From Achromobacter xylosoxidans (lineage in GTDB: Bacteria > Pseudomonadota > Gammaproteobacteria > Burkholderiales > Burkholderiaceae_B), in assembly GCF_001457475.1 (NCBI RefSeq), contig NZ_LN831029.1, positions 4,588,001-4,652,000 of the forward strand: a stretch of 64,000 nucleotides of DNA, given 5' to 3'. Positions 32,977 through 41,296 of this stretch are shown piece by piece (positions within the stretch are counted from its first letter, which is position 1; every line of letters starts with the position of its first letter). The notes beneath the pieces were generated by a model. It was not told the DNA's origin, did not search any database, and saw only the letters and a list, made by a program, of their open reading frames with translations. The translations under genes and the position numbers were made by a program.

Positions 32977-33381
32977 ATGTTCAGCCACGTTACCGTCGGC
33001 ACGCGCGATCTCGAACGCGCAGGCCGCTTCTATGATGCAGTGCTGTCCCCGCTCGGACTGCGCCGCCGCCCCGTCTCGCCCGATGGCGGCCCGGCGGCGC
33101 TGTGCTGGGTCGCGGCGCACGCCGCGCTGCCGCGCTTTTACGTCTACACCCCTTATGACGGCGAACCCACGAGCGCGGGCAACGGCGCCATGACGGCCTT
33201 TCTGGCGCCTTCGACGGGCGCGGTCGACGCGGCGCACGCCGCCGGCCTGGCGCACGGCGGCGCCGACGCAGGCGCCCCCGGGCCCCGCCCGCGCTACGGC
33301 AACGGCTATTACGGCGCCTACCTGCGCGATCCCGACGGCAACAAGATCCACATCGTCCACCGCGCCGACCTGCTGCCCTGA
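32977..33381 (+). CDS. VOC family protein (small, glyoxalase-like)
   Basis: 134 residues from ATG 32977 with GGAGGAA. The two paired beta-alpha-beta-beta-beta halves read MFSHVTVGTRDLERAGRFYDAVLSPLGL and NGYYGAYLRDPDGNKIHIVHR. The first His (FSHVTVG) and the C-terminal DPDGNKI are hallmarks of the lactoylglutathione-lyase-like/dioxygenase-like VOC group. Function unknown. First gene of the set divergent from the MocR regulator. Confidence 0.85.
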   Translation: MFSHVTVGTRDLERAGRFYDAVLSPLGLRRRPVSPDGGPAALCWVAAHAALPRFYVYTPYDGEPTSAGNGAMTAFLAPSTGAVDAAHAAGLAHGGADAGAPGPRPRYGNGYYGAYLRDPDGNKIHIVHRADLLP

Positions 33382-33417
33382 GGGCGCAAGGCGGTGTCTC
33401 ACCCGGAGCAAGCCGGC

Positions 33418-34047
33418 ATGAATGCCAGCCACCTCGCCATGGTCTATGGCACCTATCTGATCGCCACCGCCAGCCCGGGGCCCAGCACCATGGCCATCAT
33501 GGCCACGGCAATGCGCGACGGCCGCGGTCCGGCCCTGGCGCTGGCGGCCGGCGTCGTCACGGGTTCGCTGTTCTGGGCGCTGCTGGCCGCCACCGGCATC
33601 GCCGCCGTGCTCAACGCCTATGCGCAGGCCCTGGCGCTTCTCAAGATCGCGGGCGGCCTTTACCTGTTGTACCTGGCCGCGCGCACGGGCCGATCCGCCT
33701 TGCGGCCGGCCGCGGCCTGCGCGGCGCCGCGCGCGGCGGGCAGCACTGGGCGACTCGGCGCCCGTTACCGCCAGGGCGTGTTCATGCACGTCGGCAATCC
33801 CAAGGCCATCATGGCCTGGACCGCCATCATCTCGCTCGGGATGGGTCCGGACGGCGCCGCCCACGAACTGCCGGCCATCGTGGGCGGCTGCGTGGCCCTG
33901 GGCGTGGGCGTGTTCGGCGGCTACGCGCTGCTGTTCTCGACCGCGTCGATGGCGGCCCTGTACGCGCGAGCGCGGCGCGCCATCGAAGGCGCGCTCGCCG
34001 CGGTGTTCGCCGCCGCGGGGCTGAAGCTGCTGTTCTGGCGCGGCTGA
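33418..34047 (+). CDS. LysE/RhtB-family amino-acid exporter
   Basis: 209 residues, usual length for RhtB. ATG 33418 is favoured over GTG 33394 because GGAG lies 9 bp upstream and the product begins just before TM1. The signature is LIATASPGPSTMAIMATAMRDGRGPALALAAGVVTGS, then five further hydrophobic stretches and MHVGNPKAIMAWTAII (the NPK motif). Likely exports an amino acid or derivative. Lies between VOC and PhzF genes. Confidence 0.9.
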   Translation: MNASHLAMVYGTYLIATASPGPSTMAIMATAMRDGRGPALALAAGVVTGSLFWALLAATGIAAVLNAYAQALALLKIAGGLYLLYLAARTGRSALRPAAACAAPRAAGSTGRLGARYRQGVFMHVGNPKAIMAWTAIISLGMGPDGAAHELPAIVGGCVALGVGVFGGYALLFSTASMAALYARARRAIEGALAAVFAAAGLKLLFWRG

Positions 34048-34118
34048 GCCCGCATGGATCGCCCTCCCCTGCCCGCGCCGCGCGGCGCGGCTTCCCTTTC
34101 ATCGAACTGCGCACTGAC

Positions 34119-34964
34119 ATGATGCCTCTCACCGTCCATATGGTCGACGTCTTCGGCGCCGGCCCGCTTGCCGGCAATCCGGTCGCGGTCGTCAGCGGCG
34201 CCGACGCGCTGTCGACGTCCGACATGCAACGCCTGACGCGCTGGTTCAACCTGTCGGAGACCACGTTCCTGGTCGCGCCGACCCATCCGCAGGCCGACTA
34301 CCGCGTCAGGATCTTCACGCTGGACCGCGAAATGCCCTTTGCCGGCCACCCCACGCTGGGCACCTGCCACGCGTGGCTGGCGGCACATGCGCCGCGCCAC
34401 GATATCCACGTCATGCAGGAGTGCGGCGCCGGACTGGTGCGCATCCGGCGCGACCCGCGGCGGCTGGCCTTCGCCGCCCCGCCGCTGATCCGCGCGGGCG
34501 CGCCGGACGCGGACGAACTGGAGCAGGCGCGGCGGCTGCTGGGCATCGAGGCCCGCGACATCCTGGCCGCGGCCTGGGTCGACAACGGCCCGGGATGGCT
34601 GGGAATCCGGCTGGCGTCGGCGGAGAAGGTGCTCTCGCTCGAACCGGCCGGACGCTGGCCGACGCCGGTCGACATCGGCGTGATCGGCCCTCACGCGCCG
34701 GGCGGCGAGGCCGCATTCGAAGTGCGCGCGTTCTTTTCCGACCCGGCCGGCGCCATCGTCGAGGACCCGGTCACCGGCAGCCTGAACGCCGCGCTGGCGC
34801 AGTGGTTCTTCGCGCAGGGATGGATCGACCACGACTATGTCGCCGCCCAGGGCACGCGCCTGGGCCGGCGCGGCCGCGTCCATCTATCGCGTGACGACAG
34901 CGGCCAGGTCTGGGTCGGCGGCGACACCCGCATCCATGTGAGCGGCACGCTGCAGGCCGTTTGA
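34119..34964 (+). CDS. PhzF-family epimerase/isomerase
   Basis: 281 residues with two diaminopimelate-epimerase-like halves. Residues 6-45 read HMVDVFGAGPLAGNPVAVV, then NLSETTFLVAPTHPQADYRVRIFTLDREMPFAGHPTLG with the catalytic Glu in SETTF, and the second half ends FFSDPAGAIVEDPVTGSLNAALAQ. PhzF isomerises trans-2,3-dihydro-3-hydroxyanthranilate in phenazine synthesis; most homologues outside phenazine clusters have unknown substrates, and no phenazine genes are here. No clear RBS. Confidence 0.9.
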   Translation: MMPLTVHMVDVFGAGPLAGNPVAVVSGADALSTSDMQRLTRWFNLSETTFLVAPTHPQADYRVRIFTLDREMPFAGHPTLGTCHAWLAAHAPRHDIHVMQECGAGLVRIRRDPRRLAFAAPPLIRAGAPDADELEQARRLLGIEARDILAAAWVDNGPGWLGIRLASAEKVLSLEPAGRWPTPVDIGVIGPHAPGGEAAFEVRAFFSDPAGAIVEDPVTGSLNAALAQWFFAQGWIDHDYVAAQGTRLGRRGRVHLSRDDSGQVWVGGDTRIHVSGTLQAV

Positions 34965-35033
34965 GCGGTTGGGAGGGCCGGATCGATCGCGTTAGCATGG
35001 AAGCACCTGACAGCAAGCACCACAGGAGGCACC

Positions 35034-35300
35034 ATGGAAAACACCAAATGGGATTTCCAGATCGAACGCCCGGTCCACGACGACGGCGCCTGGCGCATCG
35101 GGTACACCTTGATCTCCCCCGCCGCCGGTCCGGGCAGGGAACGCATCGCCATCGATGAACGCTTTGCGTCCGCCCAATCCGCCATCGACGAAGCGACCCG
35201 CCTGGCGCAGATCCACGTGGCGGACCTGAACGGCGACACCGCGACCTTCGACAAGCCGACCGCCGCCGAGCAGCCGTTCGGCAGGCATACGCGCTTCTGA
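35034..35300 (+). CDS. Small conserved-looking hypothetical protein
   Basis: 88 residues with an excellent AGGAGG RBS. The start reads MENTKWDFQIERPVHDDGAW. Soluble, mixed alpha/beta, with a central helix FASAQSAIDEATRLAQIHVA. It begins a run of small stress-type genes on the plus strand (to 38468), all with good ribosome sites. No function assigned. Confidence 0.75.
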   Translation: MENTKWDFQIERPVHDDGAWRIGYTLISPAAGPGRERIAIDERFASAQSAIDEATRLAQIHVADLNGDTATFDKPTAAEQPFGRHTRF

Positions 35301-35384
35301 GCCGGCGCCCCGCCGGACGCGGGAGCGGCGCTTGCTGGCAACGGGGCCTGGCCATCCGCGCCTTCCCGTTACCAGGAGCCCGCC

Positions 35385-35813
35385 ATGCCCCATCCCGACT
35401 CGACGCCGCGCCTGCCACGCGCGGCGCCCCCTTCCCCCGCCGCGCCCGCGCCGCGCGCTCCCGCCGATTCGGAGGACGCCCGCGGCCAGGCGCCGGGCAA
35501 CGCCGTGCCGGAAGAGGACATCGAACCGGCCGATGCCACCGCCGACGATCCGCATCCCGCGCAGGCCGGGCGCGCCGCCAACGCTCCCTGGCTGCGCCGG
35601 ATGCGCGAGATCGACGCCGCCCGCCCCGGCTTTCCCGGCGAGCACCTGGCGGTGCTGGGCCTGGGCGTATGGCTCATGCGGCGCGGCATGCGCGGCGGCA
35701 CGCCGCTGCGCCGCATGCTGCTGACCCTGGCCGGCACCACGCTGGTCGGCCGCGCCGCCAGCGGCACGGGCGGCATCGCGCGGGTGGCGCGCGTGCTGCG
35801 GCGGCTGGGCTGA
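35385..35813 (+). CDS. Hypothetical protein with disordered N-terminus and membrane-like C-terminus
   Basis: 142 residues. Residues 1-65 are a Pro/Ala/Asp-rich disordered region; residues ~80-142 hold two moderately hydrophobic stretches (HLAVLGLGVWLMRRGM, RRMLLTLAGTTLVGRAASG) separated by Arg-rich turns. AGGAGCC RBS. The C-terminus vaguely recalls short YgaP-like/DUF2892 membrane modules but I cannot confirm it. Confidence 0.65.
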   Translation: MPHPDSTPRLPRAAPPSPAAPAPRAPADSEDARGQAPGNAVPEEDIEPADATADDPHPAQAGRAANAPWLRRMREIDAARPGFPGEHLAVLGLGVWLMRRGMRGGTPLRRMLLTLAGTTLVGRAASGTGGIARVARVLRRLG

Positions 35814-35899
35814 ACCACGGCCCGCTGCCGCCACGGGCATAGCGATTGCTGCGCCGCTTTGCGGAGCGCACTGCCGCGTTCCGCAAACAGGAGATTCAC

Positions 35900-36223
35900 A
35901 TGGTTCCCATCCAGATCTTGCGCGCAGCCCTGCTCGGCATCGCCTGCGTGATCGTGCTGCCCGGCTGCGCCGCGGAAGGCGGCCGCCGCAGCACCGGCCA
36001 ATACACCGACGACGTGGCGGTGACGGCGCGGGTCCGCGAAGCCTTGATCCGCGCACCCGGCCTGCGATCCAACACCATCCAGGTCGAAACCTACCGCGGC
36101 ACGGTGCAGCTGAGCGGCTTCGCCGACGACGAAGACAGCGCCGCGAACGCCATCGCGGCCGCGCGCCAGGTGCCCGGCGTGAACGAAGTGCGCAACAACA
36201 TCCAGGTCCGCAAGCCGCAGTGA
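35900..36223 (+). CDS. BON-domain lipoprotein
   Basis: 107 residues. The lipoprotein signal ends in LPGC; the mature part is one BON domain (DDVAVTARVREALIRAPGLR, VETYRGTVQLSGFADDEDSA, ARQVPGVNEVRNNIQV). BON lipoproteins (OsmY/Kbp-like) attach to the outer membrane and are often osmotic or general-stress induced. CAGGAGA RBS. The start at 35900 puts the signal peptide at the N-terminus. Confidence 0.88.
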   Translation: MVPIQILRAALLGIACVIVLPGCAAEGGRRSTGQYTDDVAVTARVREALIRAPGLRSNTIQVETYRGTVQLSGFADDEDSAANAIAAARQVPGVNEVRNNIQVRKPQ

Positions 36224-36265
36224 GGCGGCCCTTCATCCGGCAGGCGCCCGGCGGGAGAAGCGTCC

Positions 36266-36811
36266 GTGCATGATCCCCTGTTCGCGATCCTCTGGTATCT
36301 CATCCTGCCGCTGTGGCTGCTGGCGGGGTTCGCGGACTGGCTGTGCCATCGCGCCAGCCACATCGCGCAAACCGCCGGGCCGAAGGAATCGACGCTGCAC
36401 CTGCTCATGTTCGGCGAGATCGGGGTTGGCTTGCTGGCCTGCCTGTTCCTGGAAATCAACGCGCTGGTGTTCGTGTTGCTGATCGTGATCTTTTTCCTGC
36501 ACGAGGCCACCGCGTTGTGGGACGTTTCCTACGCCGTACGGCATCGACGCGTATCGCCGCTGGAGCAGCACGTGCACAGTTTCCTGGAGATCCTGCCCCT
36601 GGCGGCGGGCCTGATCGTGGCCGCGCGCCACTGGGACGCGTTCCTGTCGGTGTTCGGACTGGGAACGGTCGCCGCCGACTGGCGCTTGCGCCCCAGCCTG
36701 CCCACGGCTCCCGCCGGACACGTGGCGGCGTTGCTGCTTGCCTCTGTCTGCCTGGCGCTGGCGCCGTACGCGCAGGAATGGTGGCGCGCCTGGCGGGTGA
36801 AGCGGGCATAG
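36266..36811 (+). CDS. His-rich multi-pass membrane protein, unknown
   Basis: 181 residues from a GTG start with GGGAG upstream. About four membrane segments (residues ~6-24, 50-78, 105-120 and 145-165). Polar metal-ligand residues cluster at the helix ends: D24/H28/H32 (DWLCHRASH), E41/H45/E51, H79-E80 and E100/H102/H104/E108 (EQHVHSFLE). The pattern resembles the His-box layout of membrane di-iron hydroxylases but does not match their exact spacing. Similar proteins occur in stress islands of other beta- and gammaproteobacteria; the enzymatic role is an inference. Confidence 0.7.
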   Translation: MHDPLFAILWYLILPLWLLAGFADWLCHRASHIAQTAGPKESTLHLLMFGEIGVGLLACLFLEINALVFVLLIVIFFLHEATALWDVSYAVRHRRVSPLEQHVHSFLEILPLAAGLIVAARHWDAFLSVFGLGTVAADWRLRPSLPTAPAGHVAALLLASVCLALAPYAQEWWRAWRVKRA

Positions 36812-36880
36812 GCCACGCCGCTCCCGGGAACGCCGGATGCTGTGCCGGCAAGCCCGAGGCTATCCCGCAAGGAGTCCGTC

Positions 36881-37177
36881 ATGTCCGTCCCCTCCCGTAT
36901 TCCCGACCCCATTGGCTCGCCCCCCGCCGGCCCCAGCGACTCGTCGGATTCTCCCAGCGATCTGCCGGCGTCATCGCCTCAAAGCGACAGCGACAGCGAC
37001 GCCCAAGGCACCGGCGACCGGCCTGCCGCCGACCCCTTGACGCCGGAGGATGCCGGCAGCGATATCGCCCCCGACGGCGTGGTCGACGAAACCGGCGCCG
37101 GCGTGTCGCATGCGCCGCCGGACGCGGCGCGCAACGGGGGGCGTCCCGGCCCGGCGCCCGACGACGACGCGGCCTGA
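36881..37177 (+). CDS. Acidic Ser/Pro-rich disordered protein
   Basis: 98 residues starting MSVPSRIPDPIGSPPAGPSD, with CAAGGAG upstream. It contains Ser-Asp tracts (SPQSDSDSD) and no hydrophobic core. Intrinsically disordered by composition and probably a soluble hydrophilin-like stress protein, though that is inference from composition and neighbours. Confidence 0.6.
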   Translation: MSVPSRIPDPIGSPPAGPSDSSDSPSDLPASSPQSDSDSDAQGTGDRPAADPLTPEDAGSDIAPDGVVDETGAGVSHAPPDAARNGGRPGPAPDDDAA

Positions 37178-37213
37178 GGCGCGCCCTTGAACCATGCGCC
37201 GTCAAGCGATACC

Positions 37214-37252
37214 GGGGCATTGCGCCGCGGCGGTAAAAAATACCGCTGCCCC
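37214..37252. terminator. Two-part hairpin in intergenic 37178-37388
   Basis: An inner perfect stem GCGGTA-AAAAA-TACCGC (37230-37246) is flanked by an outer GGGGCA / TGCCCC pair, with a 10-nt bulge on one side. It lies ~37 bp after the preceding stop and is the clearest structure in this 211-bp gap. No T-tract; terminator or mRNA structure. Confidence 0.4.
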
Positions 37253-37275
37253 GTTGTGGTCCGCGTTGTGGTCCG
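37252..37275. repeat. Two tandem copies of a 12-bp unit
   Basis: CGTTGTGGTCCG is repeated exactly twice, directly after the hairpin and ~110 bp before the DUF4142 gene. It could be a slippage product or a pair of regulator half-sites. Confidence 0.6.
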
Positions 37276-37388
37276 CCCCCCGCCGCCGGGAACGCGGCTT
37301 GCTGCTGCCCAAGGCGGCCTGATGGGCTGGCCGTCATCGATGCTCGCCACCCCTTTCACGATGCCCTATCCAACTCCAGGAGAATTCC

Positions 37389-37937
37389 ATGACCCTCCGC
37401 ACCCTGACCACGGTTTCGCTGTTCGCGCTGTTCGCTCTCGGCGGCCCGCAAGCCGGCATGGCGCAGCAGGCCGTCCCATCCGCGCCGGCCCCGACCAAGC
37501 TGGACAGCGGCGATCGCGACTTTATGGAAAACGCCGCCCAGGCCGGCCACCTGGAAGTCGAGGGCAGCAAGCTGGCCCTGGAAAAGGCGCGCAGCGGCGA
37601 GGTGAAGACCTTCGCGCAGAAGATGATCGATGACCATGGCAAGGCCGGGCAGCAACTGGCCGCGCTGGCCAAGAGCAAGGGGTACGAAGTGCCCACCGAG
37701 CCTTCGCTGGTGCAGAAGGCGCGCCTGCAGGCGCTGGGCCTGCGCGACGAGGGCTTCGACAAGGCCTACGCCGACGAAATCGGCGTGGGCGCGCATGAAG
37801 ATGCCGTCAAGCTGTTCGAAAAGGCGTCGAACGACGTCAAGGACCCCGACGTCAAGCAGTTCGCCATCCAGACGCTGCCCACCCTGCAACAGCACTTGCA
37901 GATGGCCAAGACCTTGAAACAGGCCACCGACAAGTAA
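37389..37937 (+). CDS. DUF4142 periplasmic ferritin-like protein
   Basis: 182 residues. Signal peptide (ending AGMAQQ) followed by a four-helix DUF4142 domain: DRDFMENAAQAGHLEVEGSKLALEKA, EVKTFAQKMIDDHGKAGQQL, DKAYADEIGVGAHEDAVKLF and TLPTLQQHLQMAKTL. Metal-type Glu/His positions (E, H in AGHLEVE; DDH; H in GAHED) resemble a ferritin-like bundle. Function unknown; homologues are linked to envelope stress and catalase-like genes. AGGAGAA RBS. Confidence 0.9.
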   Translation: MTLRTLTTVSLFALFALGGPQAGMAQQAVPSAPAPTKLDSGDRDFMENAAQAGHLEVEGSKLALEKARSGEVKTFAQKMIDDHGKAGQQLAALAKSKGYEVPTEPSLVQKARLQALGLRDEGFDKAYADEIGVGAHEDAVKLFEKASNDVKDPDVKQFAIQTLPTLQQHLQMAKTLKQATDK

Positions 37938-37974
37938 TGACCGCGACGGGTATGGCTGCCCGGGGGATCGTGCC

Positions 37975-38205
37975 ATGGACCGTGATGAGTTGCTGGCGCG
38001 CATGTTGGCGACCTCCGTTTCCGACCGGCCCCTGGCCGATTGGCCGGAGGTCCTGTCCGACTACGCGCAAAGCCTGGCGGCACTGAAGGAAAAGCTGTCG
38101 CCACGGGAAATCGAGGCCCTGGTCCGCGCCGGCGCCGACTTCTACAGAACGCTGGCGCGGGCCGAGCAGTACCGGCAGGCGTCGGTATGGAGCAGCCCGC
38201 CATGA
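37975..38205 (+). CDS. Small hypothetical helical protein
   Basis: 76 residues, largely helical (DELLARMLATSV, EVLSDYAQSLAALKEKLSPREIEALVRAGADFYRTL), soluble. Its stop overlaps the next gene's start by ATGA, so the two are coupled. No family recognised. Confidence 0.6.
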   Translation: MDRDELLARMLATSVSDRPLADWPEVLSDYAQSLAALKEKLSPREIEALVRAGADFYRTLARAEQYRQASVWSSPP

Positions 38206-38468
38206 GCCACCCCAAGACGGCTTCGTCTTCGGTGCTGATCGGCAACGCGGTGGTGTCGCTGACGCCGCCGCGGGCGAGTTCAGGCGCCGCCCGGGTTGCC
38301 GCGGCCAATGCCGACCAGGCGCCCGCCGCCGCACCACTGCCCCTTGCCGTCGACCCGCCCCGGCGCCGCGCCCGACTGTCCTTGAGCCTGCGGCTGGCGC
38401 TGATGCTGTGGGCGCTGGGCGCGGCCCTGCTGGCCACGCTGACCCTGCTGTCGCGCCTGCCGGCCTGA
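38202..38468 (+). CDS. Small single-TM hypothetical protein
   Basis: 88 residues. An N-terminal polar/Ala-Pro region, a basic stretch (PPRRRARLSLSL) and one C-terminal membrane helix (LRLALMLWALGAALLATLTLL) give a tail-anchored type topology. Coupled by ATGA to the 76-aa gene. Function unknown. Confidence 0.55.
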   Translation: MSHPKTASSSVLIGNAVVSLTPPRASSGAARVAAANADQAPAAAPLPLAVDPPRRRARLSLSLRLALMLWALGAALLATLTLLSRLPA

Positions 38469-38553
38469 ACCGTGCTGGCGGCGCCGCGACCTGGCGCGGC
38501 CAGCCTCGCGGCATGCGCGCCAGGGCCGGCATTCGCCCGCCCCCGGCCGCCGC

Positions 38554-38931
38554 CTACCGCCCGAATTCGTTGCTCTTGCTGCCTCCCGAGCCCGCCCTGC
38601 CGCCGGGCAACCGGCCGTCAGGCGTCGGGTTGGCCGTGGACCCCTGGACCGTGCCCTGCCCCGGCGTGGGTTGGGTGGCGCCATCGGCCGGCGCGCCCTT
38701 CGGTATGGTGGGCGGCGGCGCGGACGGGTCGCCCTTGGACGGCCCGGGCGCGGCGTTGGGCGGCATGGGCGCGGGCGCCGGGGCGGGTTTGCCGGATTCC
38801 TGCGCCCCCTGTCCCGCGCCGCCGGTGGCCGGCTCGGCGGCGACGCGGGTCGCGACCGGCAGGCCGACCGCCATGCCCAGGGCCAGCGCCAGCGCCTGCA
38901 GGCGCTGGCCGCGATACGAATGATGTCTCAT
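38554..38931 (-). CDS. Secreted Pro/Gly-rich small protein
   Basis: 125 residues. A signal peptide (LQALALALGMAVGLPVATRVAA) is followed by a ~95-residue low-complexity region rich in Pro, Gly, Ala and Ser, ending SKSNEFGR. AGGAGA RBS. The overall plan is the same as the 128-aa protein at 55853-56239. Probably an unstructured periplasmic or surface protein; role unknown. Confidence 0.6.
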   Translation of the reverse strand: MRHHSYRGQRLQALALALGMAVGLPVATRVAAEPATGGAGQGAQESGKPAPAPAPMPPNAAPGPSKGDPSAPPPTIPKGAPADGATQPTPGQGTVQGSTANPTPDGRLPGGRAGSGGSKSNEFGR

Positions 38932-39012
38932 GATTTTCTCCTGGCCGTGCGCGAGGCAGGCGGGCGCGAAGGCAGCACGCAAGGCGATGCCGCGCGCCGA
39001 TTCCGCCGCGAT

Positions 39013-39192
39013 TCAGGGCTTGCTGCGCGCGCCGGCGCCGCGATTGCGCTGGCTTTGCTGGTCCTGGCCGGTGCCGATCTGCGAGGTATGGCCCGCCTTC
39101 TTCGAACGGTTCTGGGTATCCCTGTGGCTGGCCTGGCTCTCGCGCGGGGTATCGTCCAGGGAAGAATGGGTGTGGCTGTCTTTGGCTTTCAT
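39013..39192 (-). CDS. Small hydrophilic Ser/Gln/Arg-rich protein
   Basis: 59 residues starting MKAKDSHTHSSLDDTPRESQ, preceded by GAGGCAC. No hydrophobic core; charged and polar throughout, a hydrophilin-like composition. Single-gene unit between the secreted protein and the glycan operon. Function unknown. Confidence 0.5.
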   Translation of the reverse strand: MKAKDSHTHSSLDDTPRESQASHRDTQNRSKKAGHTSQIGTGQDQQSQRNRGAGARSKP

Positions 39193-39311
39193 GGTGTGCC
39201 TCGTCTTTGCGGAGTGTGTCCGCCCCGGGGGAGGAATCCATCCGGGGGGTTCCCATCGGCAGCAAACGCCATGCCCGGCGGGCGTCATGGCGCGGCTGGC
39301 CGGCGCCAGCC

Positions 39312-40331
39312 TCAGGCCACGCCCGCCGCCGCGTCCGCGGCTGTTCGCAACGGCCCCGCGGCACCCCGGACGGCGCCGGCCTCGCTGGAAAAATACGCCA
39401 CCGTGCGCGCCATGCCTTCGACCGGCGCGATGCGCGGCGTCCACCCGAGCCGCTCCCGCGCCAGCGAGATATCCGGGCAGCGGTGCGTCGGGTCGTCGAC
39501 CGGCAGGTCGCGATGCACCAGCGGCACGTTGGCGCCCGTCAGGGTGCGGACCATGTCCGCCATTTCCAGCATCGTCAGTTCCGCGGGATTGCCCAGGTTC
39601 ACCGGCCGCACGTCCGGCGGCACGCTTTCCATCAGGCGCACCAGGCCGTCGATCAAGTCGTCCACGTAGCAGAACGAACGGGTCTGCGTGCCATCGCCAT
39701 AGATGGTCAGTGGCTTGCCGGCCAGCGCCTGGACGATGAAGTTCGACACGACGCGGCCGTCATCGGGCGACATGTGCGGTCCATAGGTATTGAAGATGCG
39801 CGCGATGCGCACGTCCACGCCTTCATGCGCGGCGTACTCCATGAAGATGGTCTCGGCGCAACGCTTGCCTTCGTCGTAGCAGGAGCGCGGCCCCACCGGG
39901 TTCACGTGGCCCCAATAACCTTCGCGCTGCGGATGCTCCAGCGGATCGCCATAGACTTCGCTGGTGGACGCCTGCAGCACGCGCGCGCCGCAGCGCCGCG
40001 CCAGCTCCAGCAATTGCATGGCGCCCAGCACGCAGGTGCGCAACGTCTTCAAGGGATCGGCCTGATAGTGCACCGGCGAAGCGGGGCATGCCAGGTTGTA
40101 GATGCGGTCGACCTGCACATCGGCGAGCGGCTCGACGATGTCGTGGCGCACCACGGCAAAGCGCGGATGGGCCGCCAGCATCGCCACATTGCGCGACCGC
40201 CCGGTCTGGAAGTTGTCGACGCACATCACCTCCCAGCCGTCGGCAAGCAGGCGCGCGCACAGGTTGGAGCCGAGGAATCCCGCGCCGCCCGCCACCAGGG
40301 CGCGCCCCTTTGGCAAATTCATCATGTTCAT
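39312..40331 (-). CDS. UDP-glucuronate decarboxylase-like (UXS) NAD-dependent epimerase
   Basis: 339 residues, short-chain extended type. Rossmann motif [10 protein letters not shown], acidic NAD-binding D in [30 protein letters not shown], the active-site SEVYGDP and catalytic Tyr/Lys in [11 protein letters not shown]. The YDEGKR and [15 protein letters not shown] blocks are typical of UDP-xylose synthase rather than RmlB. It converts UDP-glucuronate to UDP-xylose via a 4-keto intermediate. Last gene of the ten-gene glycan operon; its start overlaps the preceding glycosyltransferase by ATGA. Confidence 0.85.
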   Translation of the reverse strand: MNMMNLPKGRALVAGGAGFLGSNLCARLLADGWEVMCVDNFQTGRSRNVAMLAAHPRFAVVRHDIVEPLADVQVDRIYNLACPASPVHYQADPLKTLRTCVLGAMQLLELARRCGARVLQASTSEVYGDPLEHPQREGYWGHVNPVGPRSCYDEGKRCAETIFMEYAAHEGVDVRIARIFNTYGPHMSPDDGRVVSNFIVQALAGKPLTIYGDGTQTRSFCYVDDLIDGLVRLMESVPPDVRPVNLGNPAELTMLEMADMVRTLTGANVPLVHRDLPVDDPTHRCPDISLARERLGWTPRIAPVEGMARTVAYFSSEAGAVRGAAGPLRTAADAAAGVA

Positions 40332-41296
40332 GCCGCCTCCATAAGCGAGTCGAATGCGTTCAGCCAGTCGGCCACGAAGCGTTCCATGCCGAAGCGGCGC
40401 AGGGCGGTTTCACGCCCCGCCGCCCCCCACGCCCGGGCCAGTTCGGGTTCGGCCAGCAGTTGCCGCGCCACCTGCGCCAGGCGTTCGATGCGCGTGTCCA
40501 CGTAGCCGTTCACCCCGTTGCTGATGACGGTGGGCAGTTCGGTGGCGCCGAAGCCCACCACCGGCACGCCGCAGAGCATGGCCTCCACCAGCGACAGCCC
40601 GAGGCTGGCGTAGCGGATCGGGCTGAAGAAATAGCGGTAGCGCGCCAGGCAGGCCGCCACTTCCATATTGGGCACTTCTCCCAACCCGCCGAGGGCCTGC
40701 GAGTCCATGCCGATCAGGTCCAGCGGGGTCTGGGCGCGCATGCGCTCGAACAGGTCCAGGCCGATGCGACGGCCGCGGCGCGCCAGGTGGTTGACCACCA
40801 CGATGCCCCGCGCCACGCTGCCGTCATAGGTCACTCGGGGCGGCGGCACGCCATGTTCGATGACCCGCACCGGCATATCGCCGTTGTCCCACATGTGCGC
40901 GTTGAACGGCGTCACGTGGACCAGCAGGCCGCGCGGGTGGTGAAACGGATGGCGGGTGTCGGTGGGATGCGGTTCCGGCGGATTGTGCTCCAGGTAGGCG
41001 CTGGGCAGCGCGCGCTGCGCGTCGTCCAGCAGCAAGCGGGCATCCTCCAGGTTCTGGCGCGACTGGTACAGGACGCAGTCCAGGCGCTGGTCGCGCAGCG
41101 CGGCCGCCGGCACCTGGACGAGGTTGTCCCCCCAGGGGATGCGGCTGCCCAGCGCGCCGTACCCGGCCGGATTGCCCGGCAGTACCGGTATCACGAAGTC
41201 GTGCGGCACCTGTCCCAGGGCATAGAGATAGTTGCCGTGGACGTGCCAGGTCAGGATGCGCAGGCGTCGGCCGCGCGGCATGCGGGACTGGGTCAT
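40328..41296 (-). CDS. Glycosyltransferase (GT4-like)
   Basis: 322 residues. GT-B fold of group 1 type: N-terminal [20 protein letters not shown], then [20 protein letters not shown] and the C-terminal donor site [30 protein letters not shown] (E-x7-E like). The start at 41296 overlaps the preceding heptosyltransferase stop. Donor and acceptor are unknown; UDP-xylose from the adjacent UXS is one candidate. Confidence 0.8.
   Translation of the reverse strand: MTQSRMPRGRRLRILTWHVHGNYLYALGQVPHDFVIPVLPGNPAGYGALGSRIPWGDNLVQVPAAALRDQRLDCVLYQSRQNLEDARLLLDDAQRALPSAYLEHNPPEPHPTDTRHPFHHPRGLLVHVTPFNAHMWDNGDMPVRVIEHGVPPPRVTYDGSVARGIVVVNHLARRGRRIGLDLFERMRAQTPLDLIGMDSQALGGLGEVPNMEVAACLARYRYFFSPIRYASLGLSLVEAMLCGVPVVGFGATELPTVISNGVNGYVDTRIERLAQVARQLLAEPELARAWGAAGRETALRRFGMERFVADWLNAFDSLMEAA

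Noticed and set aside
34119..34964. Phenazine biosynthesis role of the PhzF protein
   Set aside because: No other phenazine genes are in the window, and most PhzF homologues have other substrates.
37252..37275. CRISPR-like repeat
   Set aside because: Only two adjacent 12-bp copies with no spacer; a simple tandem duplication.
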